64,000 nt of DNA from Liquorilactobacillus capillatus DSM 19910 (GCF_001434915.1 NZ_AZEF01000002.1:1-64000), one strand, 5' to 3'. Shown: positions 29,719 to 38,852, numbered from the stretch's first letter. The notes: generated by a model not told the origin, from the sequence alone. Made by a program: numbers and translations.

Positions 29719-29829
29719 TTAAAAAGCCGAGACATTAGACAACACATCACGCATGTTAATAATGACTAGGCTAATAATATTTATTGTTGAATAAGATCTA
29801 GTATCCTGATAAAAATGCGTCATGTCCAT
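29719..29829 (-). CDS. Isoleucine-rich leader peptide upstream of oppA
   Basis: A 36-residue ORF (or 34 from the second ATG at 29823, which has better spacing to GGGAGG at 29834-29839). Its middle reads INIISLVIIN: five Ile, one Leu and one Val within ten codons (about 29755-29784). It lies 50 bases after a strong promoter and is followed by a hairpin, an intrinsic terminator and then oppA. This is the architecture of a branched-chain amino acid attenuator. TCTAAT inside the ORF end can also pair with ATTAGA after the stop. Stalling at Ile codons under starvation would be the inferred signal. Confidence 0.7.
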   Translation of the reverse strand: MDMTHFYQDTRSYSTINIISLVIINMRDVLSNVSAF

Positions 29830-29881
29830 CTAACCTCCCGTATTTTTTAGCTGTTAGCCAGCTTTATTAATGAATAATTAT

Positions 29882-29909
29882 ATTATAGCAACCAAAATTA
29901 AGAAGTCAA
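29882..29909 (-). promoter_or_regulatory. oppA leader promoter
   Basis: On the minus strand TTGACT (29904-29909), a 16-base spacer and a perfect TATAAT (29882-29887). The transcript would begin near 29875, giving an mRNA leader of about 310 bases. Confidence 0.85.
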
Positions 29910-30089
29910 CGTTTAATTTTAACTTTTCTATAAACTATCGTAAGTTCTACTACCTGACTAAGTATTTTAAATTTAAACAGATTAAATTAATTATATTACA
30001 AGAAAAAATTGTATATACAGTGATCAAAAATGAAAAGTCCCTTGACTTTTGGTGTATTTTACAGAATAATATATCTTAACATTAATAAT

Positions 30090-30386
30090 CGATTAAGATA
30101 CGTCGAGAAGAAGGAACAGCACCGTCAGCTTGCATAGAGAGTATTCATTAGGTGAAAGAATATCTGGTTAGGTGCTGTTTGTAATCTTTGAGTAGCGGTA
30201 ACGAAAAGAATGATCAATTCTTTAGTTACTGATGTGTGCACCCATTAAAGTGCTAATGCATCGCTCTTGTTAGAGCTGCGCATGAGAGTTTAATTTTTGT
30301 TGTTTTTATAATAGCAGATATTAAATAATGAAGGTGGTACCGCGTTAAAAGCGTCCTTGGATTTTATTCCAAGGACGCTTTTGTTT
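30090..30386 (+). promoter_or_regulatory. T-box leader, probably tRNA-Ile responsive
   Basis: The hallmark GGTGGTACCGCG is at 30333-30344, followed by a terminator, AAAAGCGTCCTTGG with CCAAGGACGCTTTT (30347-30384). The upstream Stem I candidate has arms ACAGCACC (30115-30122) and GGTGCTGT (30171-30178). The triplet just after the 3' arm in the specifier-loop position is ATC (30184-30186), an Ile codon. The downstream BCAA carrier supports this. The specifier reading is tentative; the T-box call is firm. Confidence 0.88.
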
Positions 30387-30461
30387 TGGTTAGAATAGAA
30401 AGATTTGAAGTAAAAGGACAAGTATAAATTTTCTGGGTAAGAGAAGGAGAGAGGTTGTATT

Positions 30462-31865
30462 ATGAAGAAAAATAAATTAGGTTTTAAAGGGATGGGTTTA
30501 ATTGCATCATTAATTTTCGGAATGTTATTTGGGGCAGGAAATCTTATTTTTCCAGTATATTTAGGCCAATTAGCTGGAAATAACTGGCTCCCAGCAGCTG
30601 TGGGTTTCCTGGTAACAGGTGTTTTAATACCATTGTTAGCGTTAATAGCGCTAGGGGTTTCCAGAAGTAATGGATTATATGATTTTGGAGCACCAGCTGG
30701 TAAAAAATTTGCGGCTTTTTTCTTAATAGTGACACATTTATCTTTGGGACCGTTGTTCGCGACTCCACGTACAGCATCAACTGCATATCAATTAGCATTT
30801 GCTGGTGTGTTGCCTGCTAAATATCAAACAATGGGTTTATTTCTCTTTTCAGCGGTTTTCTTTTTGCTAGTATATTTATTTGCCAAAAATCAAGTACAGC
30901 TTACACGCTATATTGGTAAATGGCTTAATCCATTGTTCTTACTTCTTCTAGCGGTTATTTTTCTGGTCGCCCTTATTAATCCAATGGGAAGCTTGCATCA
31001 AAATATTACAATTAGTTACCACAAAGCAGCCTTTGCGAATGGTTTCTTAGAAGGCTACAACACGATGGATGCTTTAGCAGCATTAGCCTTTGGTGTAACT
31101 ATCATAAAGGCACTTAGTTTTTTGAAGGTTACTCATCCTAAAAAGATCGCTAGCTCTTTAGTAAAAACAGGAATGCTAGCAATGGGTGTGGAGGCAGTGA
31201 TTTATATTGGTTTGATTATGTTAGGCGCAACGAGCTTAGGGCAATTTAAAATTGCTGCAAATGGTGGAATCGCACTTGGACAAATCATACAGTATTATTT
31301 GGGCTCTTTTGGGGCAGCATTCTTAGGTATAATGGGAACGTTGGCGGTATTTACGACTGCTATGGGTCTGGTAACATCTTTTGCACAAGATATGCACAGT
31401 ATCTTTCCTAAAATCAGTTATAATTTTTTCTTGGTTTTCACGGTAATTGCTTCATTTGGGACCTCTAATCTAGGTTTAACACAGATTATTGCATGGGCAA
31501 CACCGTTGTTAATGTTTTTATATCCGTTAGCAATGGCGTTGATTCTACTTTCATTACTTGTTTTTATGTTCAAACTTGATAACGTTGTTTATCGACCAAC
31601 ACTGTTCTTCACGAGTTTAGCTGCAGTATTAGACGGGATCAATGCTGCTCCGGCAGTAATTAGAAATATTTTTAGTCTTGCTTTAGATAAGTATTACCAA
31701 TACATGCCCTTTTCAGAAGTTGGATTTGGATGGATTCTACCGACAGCGATCGGATTAGTACTAGGTCTCTTGTTGCATTGGCGAAAAAATCATAATACAG
31801 AAAAAATAACTGAGAATGATAATATTTCAGAAAAGATAGCAGCTAAAGATAATGAAAGTCTTTAG
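30462..31865 (+). CDS. brnQ: Branched-chain amino acid:cation symporter
   Basis: A 467-residue LIVCS-family carrier with about 12 membrane segments. The N-terminus GLIASLIFGMLFGAGNLIFPVYLGQ is typical for BrnQ, with the following GVLIPLLALIALG segment and a charged C-terminal tail. It imports Ile, Leu and Val with Na+ or H+. GAAGGAGAG precedes the ATG. It is controlled by the T-box leader just upstream, so expression should rise when the cognate tRNA is uncharged. Confidence 0.93.
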   Translation: MKKNKLGFKGMGLIASLIFGMLFGAGNLIFPVYLGQLAGNNWLPAAVGFLVTGVLIPLLALIALGVSRSNGLYDFGAPAGKKFAAFFLIVTHLSLGPLFATPRTASTAYQLAFAGVLPAKYQTMGLFLFSAVFFLLVYLFAKNQVQLTRYIGKWLNPLFLLLLAVIFLVALINPMGSLHQNITISYHKAAFANGFLEGYNTMDALAALAFGVTIIKALSFLKVTHPKKIASSLVKTGMLAMGVEAVIYIGLIMLGATSLGQFKIAANGGIALGQIIQYYLGSFGAAFLGIMGTLAVFTTAMGLVTSFAQDMHSIFPKISYNFFLVFTVIASFGTSNLGLTQIIAWATPLLMFLYPLAMALILLSLLVFMFKLDNVVYRPTLFFTSLAAVLDGINAAPAVIRNIFSLALDKYYQYMPFSEVGFGWILPTAIGLVLGLLLHWRKNHNTEKITENDNISEKIAAKDNESL

Positions 31866-31993
31866 AATAGTAATTTTTTGATGTTGCATTTTAATAAAAT
31901 AAACCACTTAAACAAGATAATGTACCACTTACGTCAAAATTATTTACCCTATATTCAAAACGTGTTCTACTAAGGATATGAAGGAGAGCAGTT

Positions 31994-32449
31994 ATGAAGA
32001 TAAGAGTTGATATTGATAGTGATTTAAACGAAACAGAAATTATTATTCGGGCTGCACGTTATAGTAAAGAAGTAAAACAGCTAACCCAAAATCTTCAGTC
32101 GCTAGAAGAGGAGGAGCCGCTGTTAGTTTATAAAGGAATGACGAAGTACTATTTAAAAACTGAGACTATTCTTTTCTTTGAAACAAGTGCACGGCAACTA
32201 TATGTACACACGGCAAATGATGTCTATGGTATTAAAGCCCGGCTATATGAATTAGAGAAAACTTTACCGCAGAAATTTTTACGAGTTTCCAAATCAGCTA
32301 TTTTAAATATAGATCAAATTTTTGCATTAACTCATTCTGTATCTTCAAACCTTGTTCAATTTCAAAATTCACATAAACAAATCTATGTTTCACGTAAATA
32401 TTATAAAAATTTGAAAGAGCGCCTAGAAGAAAGGGAAGAAGAAAGATGA
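31994..32449 (+). CDS. LytTR-domain DNA-binding regulator
   Basis: A 151-residue protein without a receiver domain. A short N-terminal alpha/beta part (1-45) is followed by a LytTR domain (about 50-146: ILFFETSARQLYVHT, LPQKFLRVSKSAILNIDQI, IYVSRKYYKNLKERL). Stand-alone LytTR proteins usually repress the membrane protein gene next to them and themselves. It overlaps the downstream LiaF-like gene by 4 bases (ATGA). GAAGGAGAG precedes the ATG. Confidence 0.88.
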   Translation: MKIRVDIDSDLNETEIIIRAARYSKEVKQLTQNLQSLEEEEPLLVYKGMTKYYLKTETILFFETSARQLYVHTANDVYGIKARLYELEKTLPQKFLRVSKSAILNIDQIFALTHSVSSNLVQFQNSHKQIYVSRKYYKNLKERLEEREEER

Positions 32450-33147
32450 AACGACAAAGATGGTTTTGGGGATTATTATTTTTAATGAGTGCGGTCGTCC
32501 TGATTGCAGGACAGATGGGTTGGATTAGTGCCCAAGTCAGTTTGTGGAGTATTATTATTACGTTGTTTTTAATAGCAGCACTTGTGCAGAGTTTAATGCA
32601 TAAGGCTATTGCAGGGATAGTTTTTTCATTAGCTTTTCTAAGTATACTATATGCTGAACCACTGGGAATAAAACACCTCGTACCGTGGACGATTCTCGGA
32701 GCAGCTGTTTTAGTAAGCATAGGTCTGTCACTTCTGTTTCAAACAAGACCAGCAGCATGGTCGTGGGGATCACATAAAAATTCGTTTAGTAGAACAACAG
32801 AAGCAAGACAAGATGATTCTTACGTCCAATTAAATGGCAATATGAATTCAAGTATTCAGTATGTACAATCAAAGAACTTTAAGCGTGCGGATATTGATGC
32901 CAGTTTTTCTGGGATGAAAGTTTATTTTGATAATGCAGTAATTGCAGAGGATAGTGCAGAAATCAATATTAGTGCCGCTTATAGTGGTGTTGAACTTTAT
33001 TTTCCAAAAGAATGGAGAGTTATAGATCAAGTCGATTCTTTTTTGAGCGGATTAGATGAGAAGAGACGTGCTACCGTAGTCAATGGACCAACTGTTTTCT
33101 TGAAAGGAAGTTTAAGACTAAGTGGAGTTACGATTCATTATGTTTAG
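32446..33147 (+). CDS. LiaF-like membrane protein
   Basis: A 233-residue protein with four short membrane segments (about 1-100) and a C-terminal beta-helical domain (about 145-233: FSGMKVYFDNAVI, SAAYSGVELYFPKEW) like the C-terminus of LiaF, an inhibitor of envelope-stress signalling. Here it is paired with a LytTR regulator rather than a LiaRS two-component system, so it may modulate that regulator. This is inference from adjacency. Confidence 0.8.
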   Translation: MKRQRWFWGLLFLMSAVVLIAGQMGWISAQVSLWSIIITLFLIAALVQSLMHKAIAGIVFSLAFLSILYAEPLGIKHLVPWTILGAAVLVSIGLSLLFQTRPAAWSWGSHKNSFSRTTEARQDDSYVQLNGNMNSSIQYVQSKNFKRADIDASFSGMKVYFDNAVIAEDSAEINISAAYSGVELYFPKEWRVIDQVDSFLSGLDEKRRATVVNGPTVFLKGSLRLSGVTIHYV

Positions 33148-33244
33148 AATGATGATTTTCTGTAGAGAAACAGTGGCCTGATAATTATAAAATGTAGTTA
33201 AAAAACTAATTAATATGAGGCAGTAATCTATATTGTATAAAAGT

Positions 33245-33298
33245 AAAACTAGTGGGTAGAGTTAAAAGATAATTTTAACTCTACCCACTAGTTTTTTT
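33245..33298. terminator. Intrinsic terminator after the LytTR/LiaF-like pair
   Basis: AAAACTAGTGGGTAGAGTT pairs perfectly with AACTCTACCCACTAGTTTT, followed by more T. The stem is very long and bidirectional. Confidence 0.93.
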
Positions 33299-33430
33299 GA
33301 CATAATAATCAAGTCGATTTTTATACTCTTGAAAATTAAAGGGTATTTTAATAGCCTTTAATTTTACATATGTAGTAGTTAAGCGGTATCATTGATACGG
33401 TAATGAATTATAAAGAGGAGATGGCGAAAT

Positions 33431-36400
33431 ATGCACGGAGATAAAAAAATACATTATAAAATGTATAAGGCAGGTCGACGCTGGCTATTTGCATCGCTAG
33501 TGGGTCTTTCAATTGGGTTGGGCTTCTATGCAGGAGGGCCTACAGTTCATGCTGAAACAGCACAGGTAGTAGTCCCTCAAAGTAGCAAGGTCAACTCAGA
33601 TCAGGTTACTTCATCAATTCAAACGGAGTCACAAAGCAGTGTTGGTGTAAAAGAAAAAGAACAAGCGCCAACAAAAAACACCAGTACAGCAACAATTACT
33701 AAGTCAACTTCAACGGCACAAACTAAACAGTCAAAAGGTCAAGCTGATCAACAACAGGTTCCAAATAAACAAATAACCTCTTCTGCTGATACGCAGTCAT
33801 CACAAAGTACACAATCATCACAAAGTACACAATCATCACAAAGTACACAATCATCACAAAGTACGCAGTCATCACAAAGTACACAATCATCACAAAGTAC
33901 GCAGTCATCACAAAGCGCGCAATCATCACAAGATACGCATCAAGCAGCAACAACATCTAACACCAAGGAAGCGAGTTCGACTGATGATGCAGCTTCAAAG
34001 GCTGTAACTGAGAATGAAGCTAGTCAAAAAGAAAATACAGCTGTTGTGGCCGATGCTAAGAGTAATTCTACTAATGTAACTGAACCAACTGTAACAGAAA
34101 ATAAAATAGAAGGTTTAAGTGCAAACGTTAAAACAACTGCTACCAGTCCGCGGGCAAACAATGCTTTTGTTCAAACTAAAATCAATGGTCATTGGTACCT
34201 AATTGATGTTAAGACTGGCACGGTTCAGACTGGTTTTCAGAACATACCGGAACAGCAAAAACGTGTCTATTATAATAACCTAGGTCAGATGCAATATGGT
34301 CAGCAGTATATTGCTAACTATTGGTACTTATTTGATAAGAATACGGGTGCAATGCAGACCGGTTTCCAGAATATTCCCGAGCAACGAAAACGTGTCTATT
34401 ATAATAATCAGGGACGGATGCAATACGGTCAGCAGCACATTGCTAATTACTGGTACTTATTTGACAAAAATACCGGTGCGATGCAGACTGGTTTCCAGAA
34501 TATTCCCGAACAACGAAAACGTGTCTATTATAATAATCAAGGTCAAATGCAATATGGTGAACAGCATCTAAGCAATTACTGGTATCTCTTCAATAAAGAT
34601 ACCGGTGCAATGCAAACTGGTTTTCAGACTATCCCTGAGGGAGCAAAACGTGTTTATTATAATAACCAGGGTCATATGCAGTATGGTCAACAAAGGTTAG
34701 GCAACTATTGGTATTTATTTGATAGAAGAACAGGTGCATTGCAGGTTGGTTTTCAGACTATCCCGGAACAGCAAAAACGTGTTTACTATAACAACCAGGG
34801 CCAAATGCAATATGGTCAGCAGCAGATAAGTGGTTATTGGTATCTCTTCAATAAAGATACCGGTGCGATGCAGACTGGTTTCCAGAATATTCCTGAACAA
34901 CGAAAACGTGTCTATTATAATAATGCTGGTCAAATGCAGTATGGAGAACAGCATCTAAGCAATTACTGGTATCTCTTTAACCAAGATACCGGTGCGATGT
35001 TAACCGGTTTTCAGACTATTCCTGGGACAGCAAAACGTGTTTATTATGATAATCAGGGTCATATGCAGTATGGCCAGCAAAAACTAGGCGGTTATTGGTA
35101 TCTCTTTGATAAAAATACTGGTGCGATCCAAACCGGTTTCCAGAATATCCCTGAACAACAAAAACGTGTCTATTACAATAATGATGGCTGGATGCAGTAT
35201 GGTCAGCAGCGAATAGGCGGTTACTGGTATCTCTTTGATAAAAACACTGGTGCAATGCAGACCGGTTTCCAGAATATCCCCGAACAACAAAAACGCGTTT
35301 ATTATAATAATGATGGTCAAATGCAGTATGGTTGGCAGGTTCTGGCCGGTAAGAGATATTATTTCAACAAAGATACTGGCCAAATGACCGTTGGACGTCA
35401 AAATATTGATAATTTGATTTATATCTTTAATAGTGACGGTGTTTTCTACAGTGACGCAAACATCAGCAACATGCTGGGAACAGTCACGGTCGAAGGCGAT
35501 ATGTCAGGTATTTCTAAAGAAAATAAAAAAGTAATTAAACTAAAAATAACTTTGCCTGATCAACAAGTCCAACAGTTATGGGCTACAATCAAATGGCAAG
35601 GAGATAGTTCACTCAAGTGGGTCAAAAAGGGTTATCGGATCAAACTGTTTAGTGATGATAAATTAACACAAGAGGCTAAAATCAAGTTTGGCGATGGCTG
35701 GCTGAAGACAGACAGTTTTAACTTAAAATCTAATTATGTTGATCCTACAATGGGAACTAATGTTGTGAATGCGGCATTATTTAAGCGAATAACGGACTCA
35801 CGTAGTAATCTAAGTACTAGCATAGTTAAAGAGATGCCTAATTATGGGCAAATTAACGGCTTCCCACTTGAGTTAATTATAAATGGTAATGATCAAGGTG
35901 TTTATACTTTAAATACACATAACCAAGCAAAACTATATAAGCTTGATGATGACACTGCTTCAGATATCGCGATAATAGGTGATTACTGGGATAATGCAAC
36001 TGAGTTTAAAAAAGCAGCAACAACAGTTGATGACTTTAACCATAGTTTCTCAGTTATTTCACCAGATAAGGTCAGTCAAGCAACTGCGGATAGAGTAAGT
36101 GAATTGAATAAAATTGCTAATGCCAAAACGGATAATGAATATTATCAGTTAGAACAACAGTATCTTGATGTACCGGCTGCAATCGATTTTATTATTTTCT
36201 CAGCTGCAATTGATAATACTGATGGGACTGCTAAGAACACAACTTATATCTCAACTAATAATTCTAAATGGGTTATTATGCCGTATGATTTAGATACGTC
36301 ATGGAATAATAATTGGACAGGTAAGGTCAAGAGTGTTACTAATAATTTTGATAGTAATATTGCACTTAATAACTTGTTACAGCAGATTTATACACACCAT

Positions 36401-36640
36401 AAGACAGATTTACTTAAAAGATACAGTGATTTACGCAAGGGTGTCTTGTCGACTGCTAGTGTCCAGAAGATGTATGCAGATTGGTTTAATCAAATAGGCG
36501 AAGCAAATTACAAGAATAATGATGCTATTTGGCCTGAGGTAAACAGTGGTGATGTCCACCGCAAGTACGTTTCAGTTAGTGATTTTGCTAATGTCATTGC
36601 GACCCGTCTGTCGACATTGGATAAGCAGTGGAAGATTTAA
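33431..36640 (+). CDS. Secreted glucan-binding protein with C-terminal CotH kinase-like domain
   Basis: A 1069-residue exported protein. A KxYKxGRxW-type signal peptide (about 1-41, cleavage after TVHA) is followed by a Ser/Gln-rich linker with nine TQSSQS-type hexapeptides (about 120-175), nine 43-residue aromatic glucan-binding repeats plus a partial tenth (about 250-675; each WYLF-x4[10 protein letters not shown]5-KRVYYNN-x2-MQYG), and a CotH domain (about 685-1069). CotH features: IKWQGDSSLKWVKKGYRIKL, PLELIINGNDQGVYTLNTH, and MPYDLDTSW for metal binding. There is no sorting motif. CotH proteins are atypical secreted or spore-coat protein kinases. The repeats match those of the glucansucrase at 59907, suggesting that it acts bound to extracellular glucan. 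Substrate unknown. Confidence 0.88.
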   Translation: MHGDKKIHYKMYKAGRRWLFASLVGLSIGLGFYAGGPTVHAETAQVVVPQSSKVNSDQVTSSIQTESQSSVGVKEKEQAPTKNTSTATITKSTSTAQTKQSKGQADQQQVPNKQITSSADTQSSQSTQSSQSTQSSQSTQSSQSTQSSQSTQSSQSTQSSQSAQSSQDTHQAATTSNTKEASSTDDAASKAVTENEASQKENTAVVADAKSNSTNVTEPTVTENKIEGLSANVKTTATSPRANNAFVQTKINGHWYLIDVKTGTVQTGFQNIPEQQKRVYYNNLGQMQYGQQYIANYWYLFDKNTGAMQTGFQNIPEQRKRVYYNNQGRMQYGQQHIANYWYLFDKNTGAMQTGFQNIPEQRKRVYYNNQGQMQYGEQHLSNYWYLFNKDTGAMQTGFQTIPEGAKRVYYNNQGHMQYGQQRLGNYWYLFDRRTGALQVGFQTIPEQQKRVYYNNQGQMQYGQQQISGYWYLFNKDTGAMQTGFQNIPEQRKRVYYNNAGQMQYGEQHLSNYWYLFNQDTGAMLTGFQTIPGTAKRVYYDNQGHMQYGQQKLGGYWYLFDKNTGAIQTGFQNIPEQQKRVYYNNDGWMQYGQQRIGGYWYLFDKNTGAMQTGFQNIPEQQKRVYYNNDGQMQYGWQVLAGKRYYFNKDTGQMTVGRQNIDNLIYIFNSDGVFYSDANISNMLGTVTVEGDMSGISKENKKVIKLKITLPDQQVQQLWATIKWQGDSSLKWVKKGYRIKLFSDDKLTQEAKIKFGDGWLKTDSFNLKSNYVDPTMGTNVVNAALFKRITDSRSNLSTSIVKEMPNYGQINGFPLELIINGNDQGVYTLNTHNQAKLYKLDDDTASDIAIIGDYWDNATEFKKAATTVDDFNHSFSVISPDKVSQATADRVSELNKIANAKTDNEYYQLEQQYLDVPAAIDFIIFSAAIDNTDGTAKNTTYISTNNSKWVIMPYDLDTSWNNNWTGKVKSVTNNFDSNIALNNLLQQIYTHHKTDLLKRYSDLRKGVLSTASVQKMYADWFNQIGEANYKNNDAIWPEVNSGDVHRKYVSVSDFANVIATRLSTLDKQWKI
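33787..33948 (+). repeat. 18-bp tandem repeats encoding TQSSQS
   Basis: Nine consecutive units. The units differ mainly in ACACAA versus ACGCAG at their start, so the array looks recently expanded by slippage or recombination. Confidence 0.9.
34177..35445 (+). repeat. 129-bp tandem repeats encoding glucan-binding units
   Basis: Nine full 43-codon units and a diverged tenth. Units fall into alternating subtypes (FQNIPEQ and FQTIPE), and some are almost identical at DNA level, a sign of recent duplication. Confidence 0.9.
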
Positions 36641-36701
36641 AAGGTAAGGTTGACTGCTTTGTCGGATATAACTTCAAAAGTATTTTATAACAATAACCTT
36701 T

Positions 36702-36749
36702 AAAAAAGAGCTTACTATCGAATTGAGCTATCGATAGTAAGCTCTTTTT
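36702..36749. terminator. Intrinsic terminator after the CotH gene
   Basis: AAAAAGAGCTTACTATCGA pairs with TCGATAGTAAGCTCTTTTT around a 9-base loop. Confidence 0.93.
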
Positions 36750-36890
36750 AAAGGTGAAGAAACCGAAGATAGTTAAAAAGATGGCTATTGCTAAACTAGC
36801 ACATGAATAAAATATTTGGTACATTAAGGGGGGAAGAGTCTGCAATGATCTCTAGAAAGAGCAGTAGAAATTAAAATGGAGGATAAGTTA

Positions 36891-38693
36891 ATGCGAAATA
36901 AATGGTGGGTACTAGGATTTATAGCAGCATTATGCGGAGTATTTTTCTTTTTGACTACCCCTGTACACGCAGATAACGAATATGATATTACACGCTATCA
37001 TGTTGATGTTAACGTTTTAAAAAATGGTGACGCAGAACTAACACAAAGAATTACATATAAATTTGATGGAGATTTTCATGGGGTTTATTATAATCAAGAT
37101 TTACGTGGAATAAAGGGAGCCTCTAACGTTAATGTTTCAGTCTTGCAAAATGGAGTCACATCAAACATGCAGCAAGCTGAGACGGAGGCTAATAATACTT
37201 ATACATTGCAACAGACAAATGATAATTTGAGGCTTAAACTTTTTCATGCTATTTCAGATGATTCTGCAACTTTTACGTATCGTTACTTATTGCATGGGGT
37301 AATAACTAACTATAATGATACGGCTGAATTAAACTGGAAGATAATCGGTGAGAAGTGGGATGTTCCTCTGAAAAATGTCTTGATAAAGATTCAACTGCCG
37401 CAAAATAATATTAAGGAGCTTCAAGGCTGGACACATGGAACATTGGATGGCCAAACGACTGTTAAAAAACAGGCGGGACAGGTTTTGATCAGAGCAAAAG
37501 AGAATCCAGAAAACCAGTTTATTGAGAGCCACTTGCTATTTCCAATAAGCGTGACCCCTGATAATCCTAATAAAGTAGATAAGAATGTTAAACAGAAGCT
37601 GCAGCAGCAAGAAGCAGAATTGGCTCGTAAAGCAAATGAAGAACGTAAGCGCAGTCGGCAAAGAACGACTGTTATTAAATATACTGTCCTTGCAGTGAGC
37701 CTATTGAGTACTGTTGGTTGGTGGCTCTGGCGGTGGCGGAACCCAGGAAACCCCCAGGATTCATTACCCCCATTAGTTCATTCTTACGAAATACCGTTAC
37801 ATTCAGCGGAAATTACACAGATAATTATTGAGAATAAGGATCCTGATTCAAAAGCATTCAGTGCTTATTTACTTGAATTAGCAGCTGCTAAGAAGATTAC
37901 GATCGAGAAGACTGGATCTAAGAAAAATGATTATACGGTGAGTCTGCTTAACGAATCACTATTGGATAAGGATAGTTTGTTAAAATTGCTCTTTACACAA
38001 GTTGGGGACGGCAACAGCTTTTCATTAAAGCAACTAGATAAGTTTGGTAAAAAGCCTAAACATAGTTCACAGCTGTACGCTGTATTTTCATCTTGGCAGA
38101 AACGAGTCTTTAGAGAGGCCCGTGACTTAGGATACTATGACCAAGTAAATGCTGGTTTGCGAATTGCGGCATTATGGGCCACGATTATTAGTAGTTTTTT
38201 ATTAGTTATTACAATAGCTGTCTTCTGGGATAAGTGGTGGAGTTGGCTACTAATTGGTGCGATTATAATGAATATTATCCTATGTTATTCCTATCGTAAA
38301 CGAAGACCGAAATATTCGACAAGCGGATGGCAGTTATTCTATCAAATCTCCTGTTTTAAGAAAATGTTACAAGATATTGGGCGTTTTGATATGAAGAAGG
38401 TTGGTGATCTTATTTTGTGGGAGCAGATTTTGCCATATGCAGTAGCTTTTGGACTAGCTAAAAAGGTTATCAAAGAATTGCGGACTAACTTTTCAGCAGA
38501 AGAGCTTGAAACTAATTTTGGTGTCTACTACCCGATCGTTATCCTAGGGGCAACTAATTTTGGAACAGCTTTTAACAATAGTTTTTCAAGTGCAATTACA
38601 AGTAGTTCATCTTCAATAAGCGGGGGCTCTGGCGGCTTTAGCGGCGGATCCTCTGGCGGTTTTGGTGGTGGTTCCGGTGGTGGAGCTTTCTAG
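36891..38693 (+). CDS. DUF2207 membrane protein
   Basis: A 600-residue protein. The signal peptide (about 1-28, ending PVHA) is followed by an extracytoplasmic DUF2207 domain (about 30-225, beginning YDITRYHVDVNVLKNGDAEL), a membrane segment near 265, a cytoplasmic part, two membrane segments (about 430-480) and a Gly/Ser-rich tail ending GGSGGGAF. The function is unknown. Start choice: GGAGG at 36878 is 8 bases before ATG 36891, whereas the ATG at 36876 overlaps that site. It lies downstream of the CotH gene but beyond its terminator. Confidence 0.88.
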   Translation: MRNKWWVLGFIAALCGVFFFLTTPVHADNEYDITRYHVDVNVLKNGDAELTQRITYKFDGDFHGVYYNQDLRGIKGASNVNVSVLQNGVTSNMQQAETEANNTYTLQQTNDNLRLKLFHAISDDSATFTYRYLLHGVITNYNDTAELNWKIIGEKWDVPLKNVLIKIQLPQNNIKELQGWTHGTLDGQTTVKKQAGQVLIRAKENPENQFIESHLLFPISVTPDNPNKVDKNVKQKLQQQEAELARKANEERKRSRQRTTVIKYTVLAVSLLSTVGWWLWRWRNPGNPQDSLPPLVHSYEIPLHSAEITQIIIENKDPDSKAFSAYLLELAAAKKITIEKTGSKKNDYTVSLLNESLLDKDSLLKLLFTQVGDGNSFSLKQLDKFGKKPKHSSQLYAVFSSWQKRVFREARDLGYYDQVNAGLRIAALWATIISSFLLVITIAVFWDKWWSWLLIGAIIMNIILCYSYRKRRPKYSTSGWQLFYQISCFKKMLQDIGRFDMKKVGDLILWEQILPYAVAFGLAKKVIKELRTNFSAEELETNFGVYYPIVILGATNFGTAFNNSFSSAITSSSSSISGGSGGFSGGSSGGFGGGSGGGAF

Positions 38694-38752
38694 TGGCCTA
38701 GATTGAATAATTGTAAGTTACAAGAAACAAAAATTATGTAAAATAAGTGAAG

Positions 38753-38788
38753 GATTAGATCAGAAATAACTTTTGATCTAGTCTTTTT
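38753..38788 (+). terminator. Intrinsic terminator after the DUF2207 gene
   Basis: GATTAGATCA pairs with TGATCTAGTC (one G-U), followed by TTTTT. Confidence 0.8.
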
Positions 38789-38852
38789 CTAGTCCTGTTA
38801 TAAATTATATTTAATAGCGAAGATAAGAAAATGCCTAACGAGGCTGTAGGCT

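Noticed and set aside
29870-30079. Plus-strand ORF of 69 codons upstream of brnQ
   Set aside because: It overlaps the strong minus-strand oppA promoter, has no ribosome binding site, and its composition is that of translated AT-rich DNA.
33787-33948. 18-bp repeats as a possible CRISPR array
   Set aside because: The units are contiguous without spacers and encode an in-frame Ser/Gln-rich linker.
33723-33956. Minus-strand ORFs across the repeat arrays of the CotH gene and similar ones at 34715-35401
   Set aside because: They are periodic antisense frames produced by tandem repeats.
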